Shown here: positions 1 through 9,688 of the stretch, one piece after another | Numbering within the stretch: the stretch's first letter is position 1 | Layout: each line of letters starts with the position of its first letter | Source: Pseudomonadota bacterium | GTDB taxonomy: Bacteria; Pseudomonadota; Gammaproteobacteria; Burkholderiales; Burkholderiaceae_C | Length of the DNA stretch: 54,400 nucleotides | Direction of reading: 5' to 3' | Assembly: GCA_021816585.1 (NCBI GenBank) | Contig: JAKAXL010000019.1 | Coordinates: 1 to 54,400 of the forward strand | Made by a program: the position numbers and the translations under genes | The notes under the pieces: model-generated | Seen by the model: only the letters and a program-made list of their open reading frames with translations | What the model was told of the DNA's origin: nothing | Database searches by the model: none

Positions 1-288
1 CCTCCCGGGCTGCGCGCCGGGCAGCCGGTGGACTGGGCGGTCGGGGCCGAGGCGCTGCGCCTGGCCGCCGGGGCGCCCGCGGCCGGCGCCGCGCCGCAGC
101 GCCTGGCCGCGCGCGTGGAACACGTGGGCGCGCAGTCGGGACGCGCGCTCGTCGGCGCGCGGCGCGGCGGCGTGCTGCTGTGGTTCGAGGCGACGTGGGC
201 CGAGCTCGAGCAGCACGGCGTGGGCCCGGGGACCGGAGTCGAACTGGAACTGCGCCCCGAGGACGTGCTGGTGTGGCCCCGCCCCTGA
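1..288 (+). CDS. ABC transporter ATP-binding protein, C-terminal TOBE-like end (partial)
   Basis: The reading frame is open from the first base of the window and stops at 286-288, so only the last 95 residues of a longer gene are visible. The end of the protein reads LRPEDVLVW, the pattern that closes the TOBE domain of PotA/FbpC/ModC-type import ATPases. In those proteins the domain follows the nucleotide-binding domain and senses or regulates substrate. No Walker motif is in the visible part, so the family call rests only on this tail and the beta-rich, Val/Gly-rich character of the preceding 60 residues. The substrate cannot be told. The next gene starts 52 bases downstream with its own ribosome site. 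Confidence 0.55.
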   Translation, partial: PPGLRAGQPVDWAVGAEALRLAAGAPAAGAAPQRLAARVEHVGAQSGRALVGARRGGVLLWFEATWAELEQHGVGPGTGVELELRPEDVLVWPRP

Positions 289-340
289 CGGCACGACCAC
301 TACAATCGCCCGACCCACCCCACTCAGGAGGAAACCACAC

Positions 341-736
341 GTGCGCGCGTCAGCCCCGTCCTGTCTGCGCCGGATCCTGGCCGCCTGCGGCGTCGCGCTG
401 GGTTGCTTGCTGGGTTGCCAAGCGGCCGGCGCGCAGGTGCTGCCGCCGGCGCCGGCCCACATCTACCCGCTGGGCAGCTTGACGGGCTTCGCGATCTTCG
501 GCGCCGGCCCCAGCCTGCAGGTCAACTGCGTGAGCTATCCGCTGGGCCCGGGACTGCGCGTCGAGGATGCCCGGCAGCGCCTGGTGCTGAGCGGGCAACT
601 GGCAGGGCTGCACGGACCGGCGGTGTTCCAGCGCGATGCCATGGGCAATGTGTTCCGGGTCTGGATGCTCGCCCCGGGCCAGAGCGTCCAGGGGGTCGCC
701 GCGGCCCCCAACCACTGCCTGTTCCAGCAGTACTGA
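341..736 (+). CDS. small exported protein of unknown function
   Basis: This 131-residue protein begins with GTG at 341, preceded by AGGAGG at 326-331. The first 31 residues look like a Sec signal peptide: basic [11 protein letters not shown], then a hydrophobic stretch and an AGA-Q cleavage-like site. The mature part (about 100 residues) has Cys in NCVSYPLG and in the C-terminal NHCLFQQY, which could form a disulfide in the periplasm. I recognise no family. A GTG start with a strong ribosome site and a good signal peptide argue that it is real. It lies just upstream of miaB in the same direction with a 67-base gap, so co-transcription is possible. Nothing in the sequence gives a function. Confidence 0.7.
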   Translation: MRASAPSCLRRILAACGVALGCLLGCQAAGAQVLPPAPAHIYPLGSLTGFAIFGAGPSLQVNCVSYPLGPGLRVEDARQRLVLSGQLAGLHGPAVFQRDAMGNVFRVWMLAPGQSVQGVAAAPNHCLFQQY

Positions 737-803
737 TGAAACCGGCGCCGCGGCCGCTCGCGGCACCGCGTCCGGCCGAACGCGCCGGGGATGCACCCAG
801 ATC

Positions 804-2138
804 ATGAAAAAGCTCTACATCAAGACCTTCGGCTGCCAGATGAACGAGTACGACTCGGCCAAGATGGCCGACGTGCTCGGCGCCGCGCAAGGCTACGAGA
901 CCACCGACTCCCCCGACGACGCCGACCTCGTGCTGCTCAACACCTGCTCGATCCGCGAGAAGGCGCAGGAGAAGGTGTTCAGCGACCTCGGGCGCCTGCG
1001 CATGCTCAAGGGCGAGCGCCCGCAGCTGCGCATCGGCGTGGCCGGCTGCGTGGCCAGCCAGGAAGGCGAGGCGATCCTCGAGCGCGTGCCCTTCGTCGAC
1101 GTGGTGTTCGGCCCGCAGACCCTGCACCGGCTGCCGGAACTGCTCGATGCCCGCGAGCGCAGCGGGCGTTCGCAGGTCGACGTGAGCTTCCCCGAGATCG
1201 AGAAATTCGACCATCTGCCGGCGGCGCGCGCCGACGGCGCCACCGCCTTCGTCTCGATCATGGAAGGCTGCAGCAAGTACTGCAGCTACTGCGTGGTCCC
1301 CTATACGCGCGGCGAGGAGGTCTCGCGCCCGCTCGACGACGTGCTGACGGAGGTCGCCGAACTGGCCGACCAGGGAGTGCGCGAGGTCACGCTGCTGGGC
1401 CAGAACGTCAACGCCTGGCGCGGCGAGGTCGACGGCCGGCCCGGGGACTTCGCGCTGCTGCTGGAGTATGTCGCCGAGATCCCCGGCATCGAGCGCATCC
1501 GCTACACCACCAGCCACCCGAACGAATTCACCCAGCGCCTGATCGACGCGCATGGACGCATCGAGCAACTGGCCACGCATGTGCACCTGCCGGTGCAGCA
1601 CGGCTCGGACCGCGTACTGGCGGCGATGAAGCGCGGCTACACGGTGCTGCAGTTCAAGCAGATCGTGCGCAAGCTGCGCGCGGCGCGCCCCGGCATCAGC
1701 ATCGGCTCGGATTTCATCGTCGGCTTCCCCGGCGAGACCGAAGCCGACTTCGAGCAGTTGCTCAGGCTGGTCGACGACGTGCGCTTCGACAACAGCTTCA
1801 GCTTCGTGTTCAGCGCGCGTCCCGGAACGCCGGCGGCGGCGCTGGACGACGACACGCCGCAGGAGATCAAGCTGCAGCGCCTGCAGTTGCTGCAGTCGCG
1901 CCTGGAAGGCCACGCACGCGAGATCTCCGAGGCGATGGTCGGCAGCACCCAGCGGGTCCTGGTGGAAGGCCCCAGCAAGCGCGACGCGGGGGAACTGCAG
2001 GGCCGCACCGGGAACAACCGCATGGTGCACTTCCAGGGGCCGCGGCAGCTGATCGGCGACATGGTCGAGCTGCGCATCGCGAAGGCCTACCCGCACTCGC
2101 TGCGCGGCGAGCTGGCGAGCGCGCCTGCCGCGGCCTGA
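804..2138 (+). CDS. miaB: tRNA-2-methylthio-N6-dimethylallyladenosine synthase MiaB
   Basis: MiaB is a cytoplasmic radical-SAM methylthiotransferase that adds the 2-methylthio group to i6A37 of tRNAs reading UNN codons. The 444-residue length is normal. The N-terminal UPF0004 domain starts [13 protein letters not shown], and its cluster ligands are C11, C48 and C82. The radical-SAM triad is C156, C160 and C163 in [10 protein letters not shown]. The C-terminal TRAM domain covers roughly residues 375-440 (VLVEGPSKR...[11 protein letters not shown]). The ATG at 804 gives the canonical [11 protein letters not shown] start. In many Burkholderiales phoH and ybeY follow miaB. Here the next gene is a convergent carboxypeptidase, so that linkage is absent on this side. 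Confidence 0.97.
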   Translation: MKKLYIKTFGCQMNEYDSAKMADVLGAAQGYETTDSPDDADLVLLNTCSIREKAQEKVFSDLGRLRMLKGERPQLRIGVAGCVASQEGEAILERVPFVDVVFGPQTLHRLPELLDARERSGRSQVDVSFPEIEKFDHLPAARADGATAFVSIMEGCSKYCSYCVVPYTRGEEVSRPLDDVLTEVAELADQGVREVTLLGQNVNAWRGEVDGRPGDFALLLEYVAEIPGIERIRYTTSHPNEFTQRLIDAHGRIEQLATHVHLPVQHGSDRVLAAMKRGYTVLQFKQIVRKLRAARPGISIGSDFIVGFPGETEADFEQLLRLVDDVRFDNSFSFVFSARPGTPAAALDDDTPQEIKLQRLQLLQSRLEGHAREISEAMVGSTQRVLVEGPSKRDAGELQGRTGNNRMVHFQGPRQLIGDMVELRIAKAYPHSLRGELASAPAAA

Positions 2139-2175
2139 GCCGCGCGGCGCGGCGGGCGACGGCGCGCCGCGCGGC
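2139..2175. terminator. GC-rich inverted repeat between convergent miaB and dacC
   Basis: GCCGCGCGGCGC at 2139-2150 is perfectly complementary to 2164-2175, leaving a 13-base loop. It starts at the first base after the miaB stop and sits between two convergent genes, a usual place for a shared terminator. There is no T tract on either side, so factor-independent termination is not proven. Confidence 0.4.
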
Positions 2176-2204
2176 GCCGCCGCCATCGCCATCGCCGGTT
2201 GCGG

Positions 2205-3470
2205 CTACTTGATCGCCAGGCGCAGCGCGTCCCACATGCGCTTGAAGAAGCCGGCCTCGCGCACCGGCTGCAGCGCCACCAGCGGGAACTGCGCCAGCGG
2301 CTTGCCGGACAGCGAGACCTGCAGCGTGCCGACCCGCTGCCCCGCGCTGAGCGGCGCCACCAGCGGATCGTTGCGCTCGATCGTGGTCTTGATGCGCGAG
2401 GCGTCGCCGCGCGGCACGCTGACCGTCACGTCGCGCAGGCTGCCCAGCGCGACCTTCGAGGCCGCACCCTTCCACACCGGCACCTCGACCAGCGGCTTGT
2501 TCGCCTGCAGCAGGTGCACGTCGTCGAAGTTCTGGTAGGCCCAGTTCAGCAGTTCGGCGCTTTCCGACACGCGCGCATGCTCGGTCGGCGTTCCCATGAC
2601 CACCGTGAGCACGCGCCGCGGCCCGGCCGGGGTCTTGCGCAGCGCGGTCGTGATCATGCAGTAGCCGGCGCTCTCGGTGTAGCCGGTCTTCATGCCGTCG
2701 ACCGTGGGGTCGGTGAACAGCAGGGTGACGCGGTTGGGCTGCGTGATGTGGTTGTAGGTGAATTCCTTGACCGCGAAATAGCGCGCGAAGTCCCCGGGGA
2801 AGTCGCGGATGATGTGGGTGGCGATCACCGCCAGGTCGTGCGCGCTGCTGTAGTGGCCGGGCGCCGGCAGGCCGGTGGGATCGGCGAAGTGCGTGTCCTT
2901 CAGGTCCCATTGCCGGGCCTGGTTGTTCATCATCGACACGAAGGTCGCTTCCGAGCCGGCCACCGTCTGCGCCAGGGTCATCGCGGCGTCGTTGCCCGAC
3001 TGCACGATCATGCCCAGCAGCAGGTCGTTGACCGACACCGGAACCAGCGGATCGATGAACATGCGCGAGCCGCCGGTGCGCCAGGCCTTCGTGCTCTCGT
3101 GCACCATCTGGTCGCGCTTGATGACGCCGTCGTGGATCGCCTTGAAGGTCAGGTAGGCGGTCATCAGCTTGGTCAGCGATGCCGGCGCCTCCTCGTGGTG
3201 GGAGTTGAACTGCGCGAGGATCTGGTTGCTGGTCAGGTCCAGCGCGAGCCAGCTGCGCGCGTCCAGGTTCGGCGGCGTGACGGTGCGCAGCAACGCCGCG
3301 GTCGGGCCGCTGGGCAGGTAGCCGGGGCCGGTCGGAGGAGCGCTGGCAGCGGCCGCCGGGGCCGACGCTGCGGGTGCAGCGGCCTGCGCGGGCAGCGCCG
3401 CCCAGGCAACGGAAATGACGAGAGCGCCCGCGGCGAACCGGCGCGGAAAGGACATGTTGGGCAGGGACAT
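2205..3470 (-). CDS. dacC: D-alanyl-D-alanine carboxypeptidase (PBP5/6 family)
   Basis: A serine DD-carboxypeptidase trims the terminal D-Ala from peptidoglycan pentapeptides in the periplasm. All three active-site motifs are present: S98-L-T-K101, S158-G-N160 and K261-T-G. The C-terminal ~100 residues form the beta-rich PBP5_C domain, ending in an amphipathic membrane anchor (FFKRMWDALRLAIK). The signal peptide is MSLPNMSFPRRFAAGALVISVAWAALPAQA split over residues 1-30, followed by an Ala/Pro-rich linker. I chose the ATG at 3470 because AGGTG lies about 10 bases upstream; the in-frame ATG at 3455 is possible. Length is 421 residues, usual for the family. It could equally be called dacA; the symbol is by family only. 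Confidence 0.93.
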   Translation of the reverse strand: MSLPNMSFPRRFAAGALVISVAWAALPAQAAAPAASAPAAAASAPPTGPGYLPSGPTAALLRTVTPPNLDARSWLALDLTSNQILAQFNSHHEEAPASLTKLMTAYLTFKAIHDGVIKRDQMVHESTKAWRTGGSRMFIDPLVPVSVNDLLLGMIVQSGNDAAMTLAQTVAGSEATFVSMMNNQARQWDLKDTHFADPTGLPAPGHYSSAHDLAVIATHIIRDFPGDFARYFAVKEFTYNHITQPNRVTLLFTDPTVDGMKTGYTESAGYCMITTALRKTPAGPRRVLTVVMGTPTEHARVSESAELLNWAYQNFDDVHLLQANKPLVEVPVWKGAASKVALGSLRDVTVSVPRGDASRIKTTIERNDPLVAPLSAGQRVGTLQVSLSGKPLAQFPLVALQPVREAGFFKRMWDALRLAIK

Positions 3471-3608
3471 TGTGCGAATCACCTGATGCGAAAAAACCGG
3501 CGCGCGGTGGCCGGCGGATCCGGTTGCGCCCCGGGCGGGGCGCGAAGCCTGCCGCAACATAGCAGCGAGCGGCAGGAAGGGTGTTTCCTCAGGTATCGAT
3601 CCCCTCGA

Positions 3609-4274
3609 TCACGCGGGCAGCGTGGCGTGCCAGGCGCAGACCCAGTCCTTCAGCGGTGTGAGCATTCCGTGAAAGAAGTGCCCGGCGCCCGGCACCACCA
3701 GCACCGGCTGCGACTGCGGGCGCGCCCACTCCATGACCGCGGCCAGCGGCACCACCTCGTCGCGCTCGCCGTGCACCACCAGCATGCGCCGCGCCAGCGT
3801 TGCGCCGTCGGCGGCGCGCAGCGGCGCGACATCGAAGCTGGCCACCGCGGGGCCGACCAGGCACAGGTGGTGCACCTCGCGCCCCTGCCCGTGCAACTGC
3901 GCGCACAGTCGGGACGCGACGAAGCCGCCGAAGGAAAAGCCGGAAAGCGCGAGCATGGCGTCCTGCGTCAGCCCGAGATCGCGCTCGAAGTACAGCAGCG
4001 CGGCGTGCAGGTCCTCGATCTCTCCGGGCCCGCCCGTGTAGCTGCCCTCGCTGGCGCCGACACCGCGGAAATTCGGCCGTACGGCGGCGAAGCCCAATTG
4101 CACCCAGGCACGCGCGAGGGTCTGCGCGACCTTGTTGTCCAGCGTACCGCCCTGCAGCGGGTGCGGATGCGCCACCAGCGCGAGGCCCCGCGGCGCCTGC
4201 GCGGGCAGGTCCAGCGCAACCTCCAGTGGCCCGGCCGGCCCGTCGATCCGCTCGCGTCGGGTCGCGCGGTTCAC
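3609..4274 (-). CDS. alpha/beta hydrolase (dienelactone-hydrolase-like)
   Basis: This 221-residue cytoplasmic hydrolase of unknown substrate has the nucleophile elbow GFSFGG with Ser114. The acid is probably in VVHGERDEVVP and the catalytic His in GAGHFFHG near the C terminus. The oxyanion region is HPHPLQGG at about 36-43, and FRGVGASEG is typical of this small-hydrolase group often annotated as alpha/beta hydrolase of the YfhR/CocE type. It starts with GTG at 4274, which overlaps the stop of the upstream ferredoxin gene as GTGA. The two are therefore very likely translationally coupled. No signal peptide is present. Confidence 0.85.
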   Translation of the reverse strand: MNRATRRERIDGPAGPLEVALDLPAQAPRGLALVAHPHPLQGGTLDNKVAQTLARAWVQLGFAAVRPNFRGVGASEGSYTGGPGEIEDLHAALLYFERDLGLTQDAMLALSGFSFGGFVASRLCAQLHGQGREVHHLCLVGPAVASFDVAPLRAADGATLARRMLVVHGERDEVVPLAAVMEWARPQSQPVLVVPGAGHFFHGMLTPLKDWVCAWHATLPA

Positions 4275-4597
4275 GGCGCGGCCTCCTCCGGCACGAGCAG
4301 GCGTTCGACGATCTCGCCGTGCACCAGATGGCGCTCGACGATCTCGTCGATGTCCTGCTGGTCGACGTAGGTGTACCAGACCCCTTGCGGATAGACCACG
4401 CACACGGGGCCTTGTTCGCAACGCTCCATGCAGCCGGCGCGATTCACGCGCACCTTGCCCGGGCCGGCCAGCCCGGCGGCCTTGACCGCCTTCTTGCAGT
4501 GCTCGAAGGCCTGCTCGGCGCCCTGCGCCGCGCAACACGGGCGCGGCCCGTCGCGCTGGTTCAGGCAAAAGAACACGTGATACTTGTAGTGACTCAT
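4271..4597 (-). CDS. thioredoxin-like (2Fe-2S) ferredoxin
   Basis: This 108-residue protein has the cysteine arrangement of the thioredoxin-fold [2Fe-2S] ferredoxins: FFCLNQRDGPRPCC at the N terminus and GCMERCEQGPVC further on. It likely carries one [2Fe-2S] cluster and acts as a soluble electron carrier or biosynthetic helper. The C-terminal VYPQGVWYTYVDQQDIDEIV is the usual family tail. The ATG at 4597 gives MSHYKYHVFF, a good family start. The gene overlaps the following hydrolase by four bases and lies downstream of the hemJ-like gene on the same strand, with a 131-base gap. A partner cannot be deduced from sequence. Confidence 0.9.
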   Translation of the reverse strand: MSHYKYHVFFCLNQRDGPRPCCAAQGAEQAFEHCKKAVKAAGLAGPGKVRVNRAGCMERCEQGPVCVVYPQGVWYTYVDQQDIDEIVERHLVHGEIVERLLVPEEAAP

Positions 4598-4728
4598 CGC
4601 GCGGTCGGGAAACGTGGGTCGCAAAGGCAATGGCAACAGGGGCAATGGCAACAGGGACGGCCGGGCGGATCGCGGACGCGAGCCGCCGAAGCGCCGAGCC
4701 CGAGGCGGCGGCGCGGCAGCGGGGCCGA

Positions 4729-5169
4729 TCAGAACGGCTTGACCACCACCATCGGCACGATCACGAACAGGGCGACGGTGGGGATTTCGTTGAACCAGCG
4801 GTACCAGCGGTGGCTGTGCCGGTTGCGCCCCAGTTCGAAGTCGCGCAGCAGGCGCCGGCACGCGTGGTCGAAGCCCAGCAGCACCAGCACGAAGGCCAGC
4901 TTGACATGCATCCAGCCGTTGCCGGGGCCGCGCAGCCCCACGCCATAGTACAGCCACAGCACGAGCCCGAATCCCAGCGCCGGCACCATCAGGATGGTCA
5001 TGAAGCGCAGCAGCTTGCGCGCCATCAGCAGCAGGCGCTCGCGCTCGGCCTGCGCCCCCGGAGTGTCGCCGATCATCGCCAGGTTGACATAGATGCGCGG
5101 CAGGTAGAACAGTCCGGCGAACCAGGACACGACAAAGATCACGTGCAGGGCCTTCATCCACAGAAACAT
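4729..5169 (-). CDS. hemJ: HemJ-like protoporphyrinogen IX oxidase / CopD-family membrane protein
   Basis: HemJ proteins are inner-membrane enzymes that oxidise protoporphyrinogen IX in bacteria lacking HemG or HemY. The 146-residue protein has four hydrophobic segments. It shows the family features FLWMKALHVIFVVSWFAGL with the conserved His (residue 9), WMHVKLAFVLVLLGFDH in the third segment, and WFNEIP before the last one. GAGGTGA sits five bases before the ATG at 5169. The proximity of hemB, an earlier step of the same pathway, supports a heme role. A shorter relative lies on the other side of hemB. The general alternative is a CopD-domain protein of unknown role. Confidence 0.85.
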   Translation of the reverse strand: MFLWMKALHVIFVVSWFAGLFYLPRIYVNLAMIGDTPGAQAERERLLLMARKLLRFMTILMVPALGFGLVLWLYYGVGLRGPGNGWMHVKLAFVLVLLGFDHACRRLLRDFELGRNRHSHRWYRWFNEIPTVALFVIVPMVVVKPF

Positions 5170-5256
5170 CGGGTCACCTCGAGTGGGCTTGGACGGCAGC
5201 CCAGCATTGTGCCTTCGGCGGCGCGGACGCGCCCTGCCGGCGCCGCCGTGGCGGAC

Positions 5257-5286
5257 AAAAAAAAGACCCCGGACGAAACCGGGGTC
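5257..5286 (-). terminator. intrinsic terminator of the candidate small RNA
   Basis: On the minus strand an 8-bp GC-rich perfect stem (5286-5279 with 5272-5265, loop of six) is followed directly by eight T. It lies 88 bases upstream of the hemJ-like start codon, so it cannot end hemJ. It must end a transcript that starts between here and hemB. Confidence 0.85.
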
Positions 5287-5358
5287 AATAGCCTTGAATA
5301 AAGCCAAGGCTCCCGCTCAGGGAGGAGAAGCGGGAGGGGACGCCTCGCGACGCCCACC
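5257..5358 (-). ncRNA. candidate trans-acting small RNA, about 100 nt
   Basis: No gene fits this stretch, but read on the minus strand it has every part of a regulatory RNA. A hairpin has an 8-bp stem (5329-5336 with 5310-5317) and an 11-base loop UCUCCUCCCUG, complementary to Shine-Dalgarno sequences. A second hairpin (5305-5310 with 5291-5296) follows. Last comes a perfect 8-bp GACCCCGG/CCGGGGUC stem (5279-5286 with 5265-5272), then eight U (5264-5257). Upstream is GGAACTT-N16-TCTATT (see the promoter entry), which predicts a 5' end near 5358. The gene is antisense to nothing annotated and lies between divergent hemJ and hemB. The start is inferred and the terminator is clear. Confidence 0.62.
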
Positions 5359-5361
5359 TGA

Positions 5362-6504
<1,143 letters not shown>

Positions 6505-6532
6505 ACCGCAGTCGGCGCGGCGCCGCGCCGGC

Positions 6533-6979
6533 TCAGCGCCACAGCACGACCAGTGCGATGGCCAGCCAGCCGAGCCCGAAGTTCAGCTGCACCAGGCGGT
6601 GGATCCGCTGCAGCTGCGCCGCGACGACCCCCCACTGCGCGCCCTGCGCGGCGTGCCGCGCGCGCCGGTAGGGGGCGAAGAAGATGTGCGCGAACACCGC
6701 CATCATCAGCAGCCCGATTCCCAGCATCGCGTGCCAGGCCGGCGGCGCATGCGCCATGCCCACGCGCGCCAGCGCCCACACGCCGCTGCCCAGCAGCGCG
6801 GCGATGCTCAGCCACACCAGCGGGAAGAAGCCCGCCAGCACCTGCAGCAGCAACTGGGCGCGCAGCGGCGGCTGCAGCACGCGCATCGCCGCCGGCCGCA
6901 ACGCCAGCAGCACCAGCGCCATGCCGCCCATCCAGACGATGGCCCCGGCCAAGTGGATGAAAAGCAACAAATTGTTCAT
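6533..6979 (-). CDS. CopD/HemJ-like four-helix membrane protein
   Basis: A 148-residue integral membrane protein with four hydrophobic segments. It begins MNNLLLFIHLAGAIVWMGGM, the His-containing first helix of CopD-domain proteins; WHAMLGIGLLMMAVFAHIFF and NFGLGWLAIALVVLW form later helices. AAGGAG lies five bases before the ATG at 6979. It is related in plan to the HemJ-like protein at 4729-5169 but lacks its RIYV and HVKL motifs. A heme-oxidase role is therefore less certain; copper resistance-type or unknown roles are possible. It is convergent with hemB, separated by 28 bases. Confidence 0.75.
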   Translation of the reverse strand: MNNLLLFIHLAGAIVWMGGMALVLLALRPAAMRVLQPPLRAQLLLQVLAGFFPLVWLSIAALLGSGVWALARVGMAHAPPAWHAMLGIGLLMMAVFAHIFFAPYRRARHAAQGAQWGVVAAQLQRIHRLVQLNFGLGWLAIALVVLWR

Positions 6980-7098
6980 GATCTCTCCTTGCGCACCAGC
7001 CTAGCGCAAGCACGCCCCGGGGCGCTGCTGATTGCGCCCGCGCAATCCGACCCCGACATCGACGACGAAAACACTGGATCCGGGGCTGAGGGTTTACG

Positions 7099-7104
7099 TA
7101 TACT
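7099..7104 (+). promoter_or_regulatory. possible -10 element of the atp operon
   Basis: TATACT matches the sigma-70 -10 hexamer TATAAT in five of six positions, a notable A/T island in this GC-rich DNA. No good -35 is seen at 16-18 bases upstream, and the distance to atpI (about 320 bases) would imply a long leader. Confidence 0.35.
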
Positions 7105-7196
7105 TCCGCCGTTTGGCCATGAGCGATTTGTTACAACGCCGGGCCGGGGTGGGAAGTCCATCTGCACATCTGCAGCAGCCGAACTTGCGGGCGCTG

Positions 7197-7224
7197 CGAG
7201 CTTGCAACCGCGAGCTTGCAACCG
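7197..7224. repeat. tandem duplication of a 14-mer
   Basis: CGAGCTTGCAACCG occurs twice back to back (7197-7210 and 7211-7224) without mismatch, in the non-coding leader of the ATP synthase operon. Each copy contains the A/T-poor palindrome-like core GCTTGC. Confidence 0.9.
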
Positions 7225-7429
7225 CGGCGAGCGGCCGGTGCCACGCGTGGCCGGCCATGCCCGGCCGGCGGCCGGCGGCGCACATGGCACCCGGGTCCGA
7301 CCGGCACTGCGCAAACGCGCGGGCCTGGCGTGCGGTGCATCCGGGGTCCCCGGGCGCCCGTGAGCCGGCGCACGGGCCGCAAGCGCCCGCCGCGCGGGCA
7401 CTTCGCATCACCTCCTCGACCGCAACACC

Positions 7430-7906
7430 GTGCAAGCCTTGGACACCTGGCAGGACGAAGACGACAACGCCCCGCGCGAGCCGCTGAGCCGCGAGCAGGC
7501 GCAGGCGTTGCTGCGCGCCAGGCCGGGCGTGTCGGCGCTGCGCGTGGTCGCGCTGCAACTGGCGGTGGCGCTGGCCGCGGGGCTGCTGGGCTGGCTGCTC
7601 GGCGGACGCGCGGTCGGCTTGTCGGCGCTGTGGGGCGGCGGCGTGGTGCTGCTGCCGGCCGCGTTGTTCGCCGGCGCGATGCGCCGCTGGCTGGTGCGCC
7701 TGGCGCCGGCCTACGCGCTGTTCGGCTTCGCCTTCGGCGAACTGCTCAAGATCGCCCTCACCGTGGTGTTGCTGCTGCTGGCCCCGCGCGTGCTGCCCGA
7801 GCCGAACTGGCCGGCGCTGCTGCTGGGCCTGGCGGCCACGCTGCAGGTGTACTGGATCGCCCTGTTGCTGCGCGGCAAGCCGCGACGCAGCGGGAAACAA
7901 GCCTGA
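7430..7906 (+). CDS. atpI: ATP synthase protein I
   Basis: AtpI is a small inner-membrane protein that precedes the F-ATPase structural genes and helps assemble the c-ring or supply Mg. This 158-residue protein has a hydrophilic N terminus (about 40 residues) and then four hydrophobic segments, among them VVALQLAVALAAGLLGWLLGG and LLLGLAATLQVYWIALLLRG. The frame's only usable start is GTG at 7430. No strong ribosome site precedes it. It is 40 bases upstream of atpB in the same direction, and the position and membrane plan make the assignment secure, although the family is weakly conserved. Confidence 0.88.
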   Translation: MQALDTWQDEDDNAPREPLSREQAQALLRARPGVSALRVVALQLAVALAAGLLGWLLGGRAVGLSALWGGGVVLLPAALFAGAMRRWLVRLAPAYALFGFAFGELLKIALTVVLLLLAPRVLPEPNWPALLLGLAATLQVYWIALLLRGKPRRSGKQA

Positions 7907-7946
7907 GTCCGCGTTTCGTCGCGACCCCACCATCCCCGAACCAGCC

Positions 7947-8807
7947 ATGGCCGCCCAAGAACCCACCATCACCGCAGGCGAATACATCATCCACCACCTG
8001 ACGCAGTGGACCAACGTGCCGCGCGCCGGGGTGATCGACTTCCACGTCATCGACATCGATTCGCTGATCGTCACGCTGCTGCTGGGCGGGCTGGCCTGCT
8101 TCGTGCTGTGGCGGGTCGCGCAGCGCATGACCAGCGGGGTGCCGGGGCGCCTGCAGGCGGCGGTGGAATTCCTCGCCGAATTCGTCGACGAGCAGGCGCG
8201 CGGCATCGTGCGCAATGCGCGTTCGCGCGAATTCGTCACGCCGCTGGCCTTCATCGCCTTCATCTGGATCGTCATGATGAACGCGATGGACCTGCTGCCG
8301 GTGGACCTGCTGCCGCGCCTGTGGGAAGGCGCCGCCGCGGCCACCGGGCACAATCCGCAGCACGCCTACCTGCGCGTCGTGGCCACCGCCGACCTGTCGG
8401 TGGCGCTGGGCATGTCGATCACGGTGCTGCTGCTCAGCCTGTACTACGGCATCCGCGTCAAGGGGCTGGGCGGCTGGCTGCACGAGCTGTTCACCGCGCC
8501 CTTCGGCAACCACCCGCTGCTGTGGCCGCTGAACCTGGCGATGCAGCTGCTCGAGTACCTGGCGAAGACCCTGTCGCACGGCATGCGACTGTTCGGCAAC
8601 CTGTACGCCGAGGAAATCCTGTTCATGATCATCGCGCTGATGGGCGCCGCGGGACTGGGCAGCCTGTCGGGCTGGGCGCTGTTCTTCGGCAACATCGCGG
8701 CCGGCCTGGCGTGGTCGATCTTCAGCATGCTGATCATCGTGCTGCAGGGGTTCATCTTCATGATGCTGACCCTGGTCTACATCGGCCAGGCCCACGATCA
8801 CCACTGA
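7947..8807 (+). CDS. atpB: F0F1 ATP synthase subunit a
   Basis: Subunit a forms the two proton half-channels of F0 in the inner membrane, next to the c-ring. The 286-residue protein has the usual five to six membrane segments. The essential Arg lies in LAKTLSHGMRLFGNLYAEE (R in GMRLFGN), followed by the family stretch ending FIFMMLTLVYIGQAHDHH. The N-terminal hydrophilic part of about 35 residues is normal in betaproteobacteria. The ATG at 7947 gives MAAQEPTITAGEYI. atpE follows after 85 bases. Confidence 0.97.
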   Translation: MAAQEPTITAGEYIIHHLTQWTNVPRAGVIDFHVIDIDSLIVTLLLGGLACFVLWRVAQRMTSGVPGRLQAAVEFLAEFVDEQARGIVRNARSREFVTPLAFIAFIWIVMMNAMDLLPVDLLPRLWEGAAAATGHNPQHAYLRVVATADLSVALGMSITVLLLSLYYGIRVKGLGGWLHELFTAPFGNHPLLWPLNLAMQLLEYLAKTLSHGMRLFGNLYAEEILFMIIALMGAAGLGSLSGWALFFGNIAAGLAWSIFSMLIIVLQGFIFMMLTLVYIGQAHDHH

Positions 8808-8850
8808 AACCCGTAGGCGCGGGCCGTGCCCCGCGCCGAACTGCGTTTGA

Positions 8851-9141
<291 letters not shown>

Positions 9142-9203
9142 TCGGGCGACCGTTCCGACGGTTCGCAACTCCCCATCTCTGACACTACGCAAGGGTTGGC
9201 GCC

Positions 9204-9674
9204 ATGCATCTGGACGCAACACTGATTGCGCAGCTCATCGTGTTCCTGCTGCTGGCGGCATTCACGGCTAAGTACGTGTGGCCACCGATCACCAGGGCCC
9301 TCGACGAGCGCGCCAAGAAGATCGCCGACGGCCTCGCCGCCGCCGATCGCGCCAAGGCCGAACTGGCCTCGGCCAACCAGGAGGTCGAGCGCGAACTCGC
9401 GCGTTCGCACCAGGACAGCGCGCAGCGTCTGCAGGACGCCGAGCGCCGCGCGATGGCGATCATCGAGGAAGCCCGCCGCAAGGCCGAGGAAGCCGCCGAG
9501 GGCATCGTCGCCCAGGCGCGCTCGGAAGCCGAGCAGCAGGTCGTGAAGGCGCGCGAAGCACTGCGCGACCAGGTCGCCGCGCTGGCCGTCAAGGGCGCCG
9601 AGGCGATCCTGCGCCGCGAAGTCGACGCACGGGCGCACGCCGAGCTGCTGCAGCAGCTCAAGGCCGAGCTCTGA
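9204..9674 (+). CDS. atpF: F0F1 ATP synthase subunit b
   Basis: Subunit b is the peripheral stalk. The 156-residue protein has one N-terminal membrane helix ([23 protein letters not shown]) followed by a long charged coiled coil rich in Ala, Glu, Lys and Arg that dimerises and reaches the delta subunit. YVWPPI at the membrane exit is the usual betaproteobacterial signature. The gene sits 62 bases after atpE and 14 bases before atpH. Confidence 0.96.
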   Translation: MHLDATLIAQLIVFLLLAAFTAKYVWPPITRALDERAKKIADGLAAADRAKAELASANQEVERELARSHQDSAQRLQDAERRAMAIIEEARRKAEEAAEGIVAQARSEAEQQVVKAREALRDQVAALAVKGAEAILRREVDARAHAELLQQLKAEL

Positions 9675-9688
9675 TCGGAGGAACCGCG

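Larger units (their letters stand above)
6980..7429. other. intergenic region ahead of the ATP synthase operon
   Basis: A 450-base gap separates the divergent gene ending at 6979 from atpI. I see no convincing coding sequence. It holds a TATACT hexamer at 7099-7104, a perfect tandem repeat of a 14-mer at 7197-7224, and many short GC-rich inverted repeats between 7240 and 7390. This long leader may hold the atp promoter and a structured 5' untranslated region. Confidence 0.6.

Noticed and set aside
5257..5286. Terminator of hemB or of hemJ
   Set aside because: The T tract is on the minus strand upstream of the hemJ start, and hemB begins 217 bases to the right on the other strand. Neither gene can end here.
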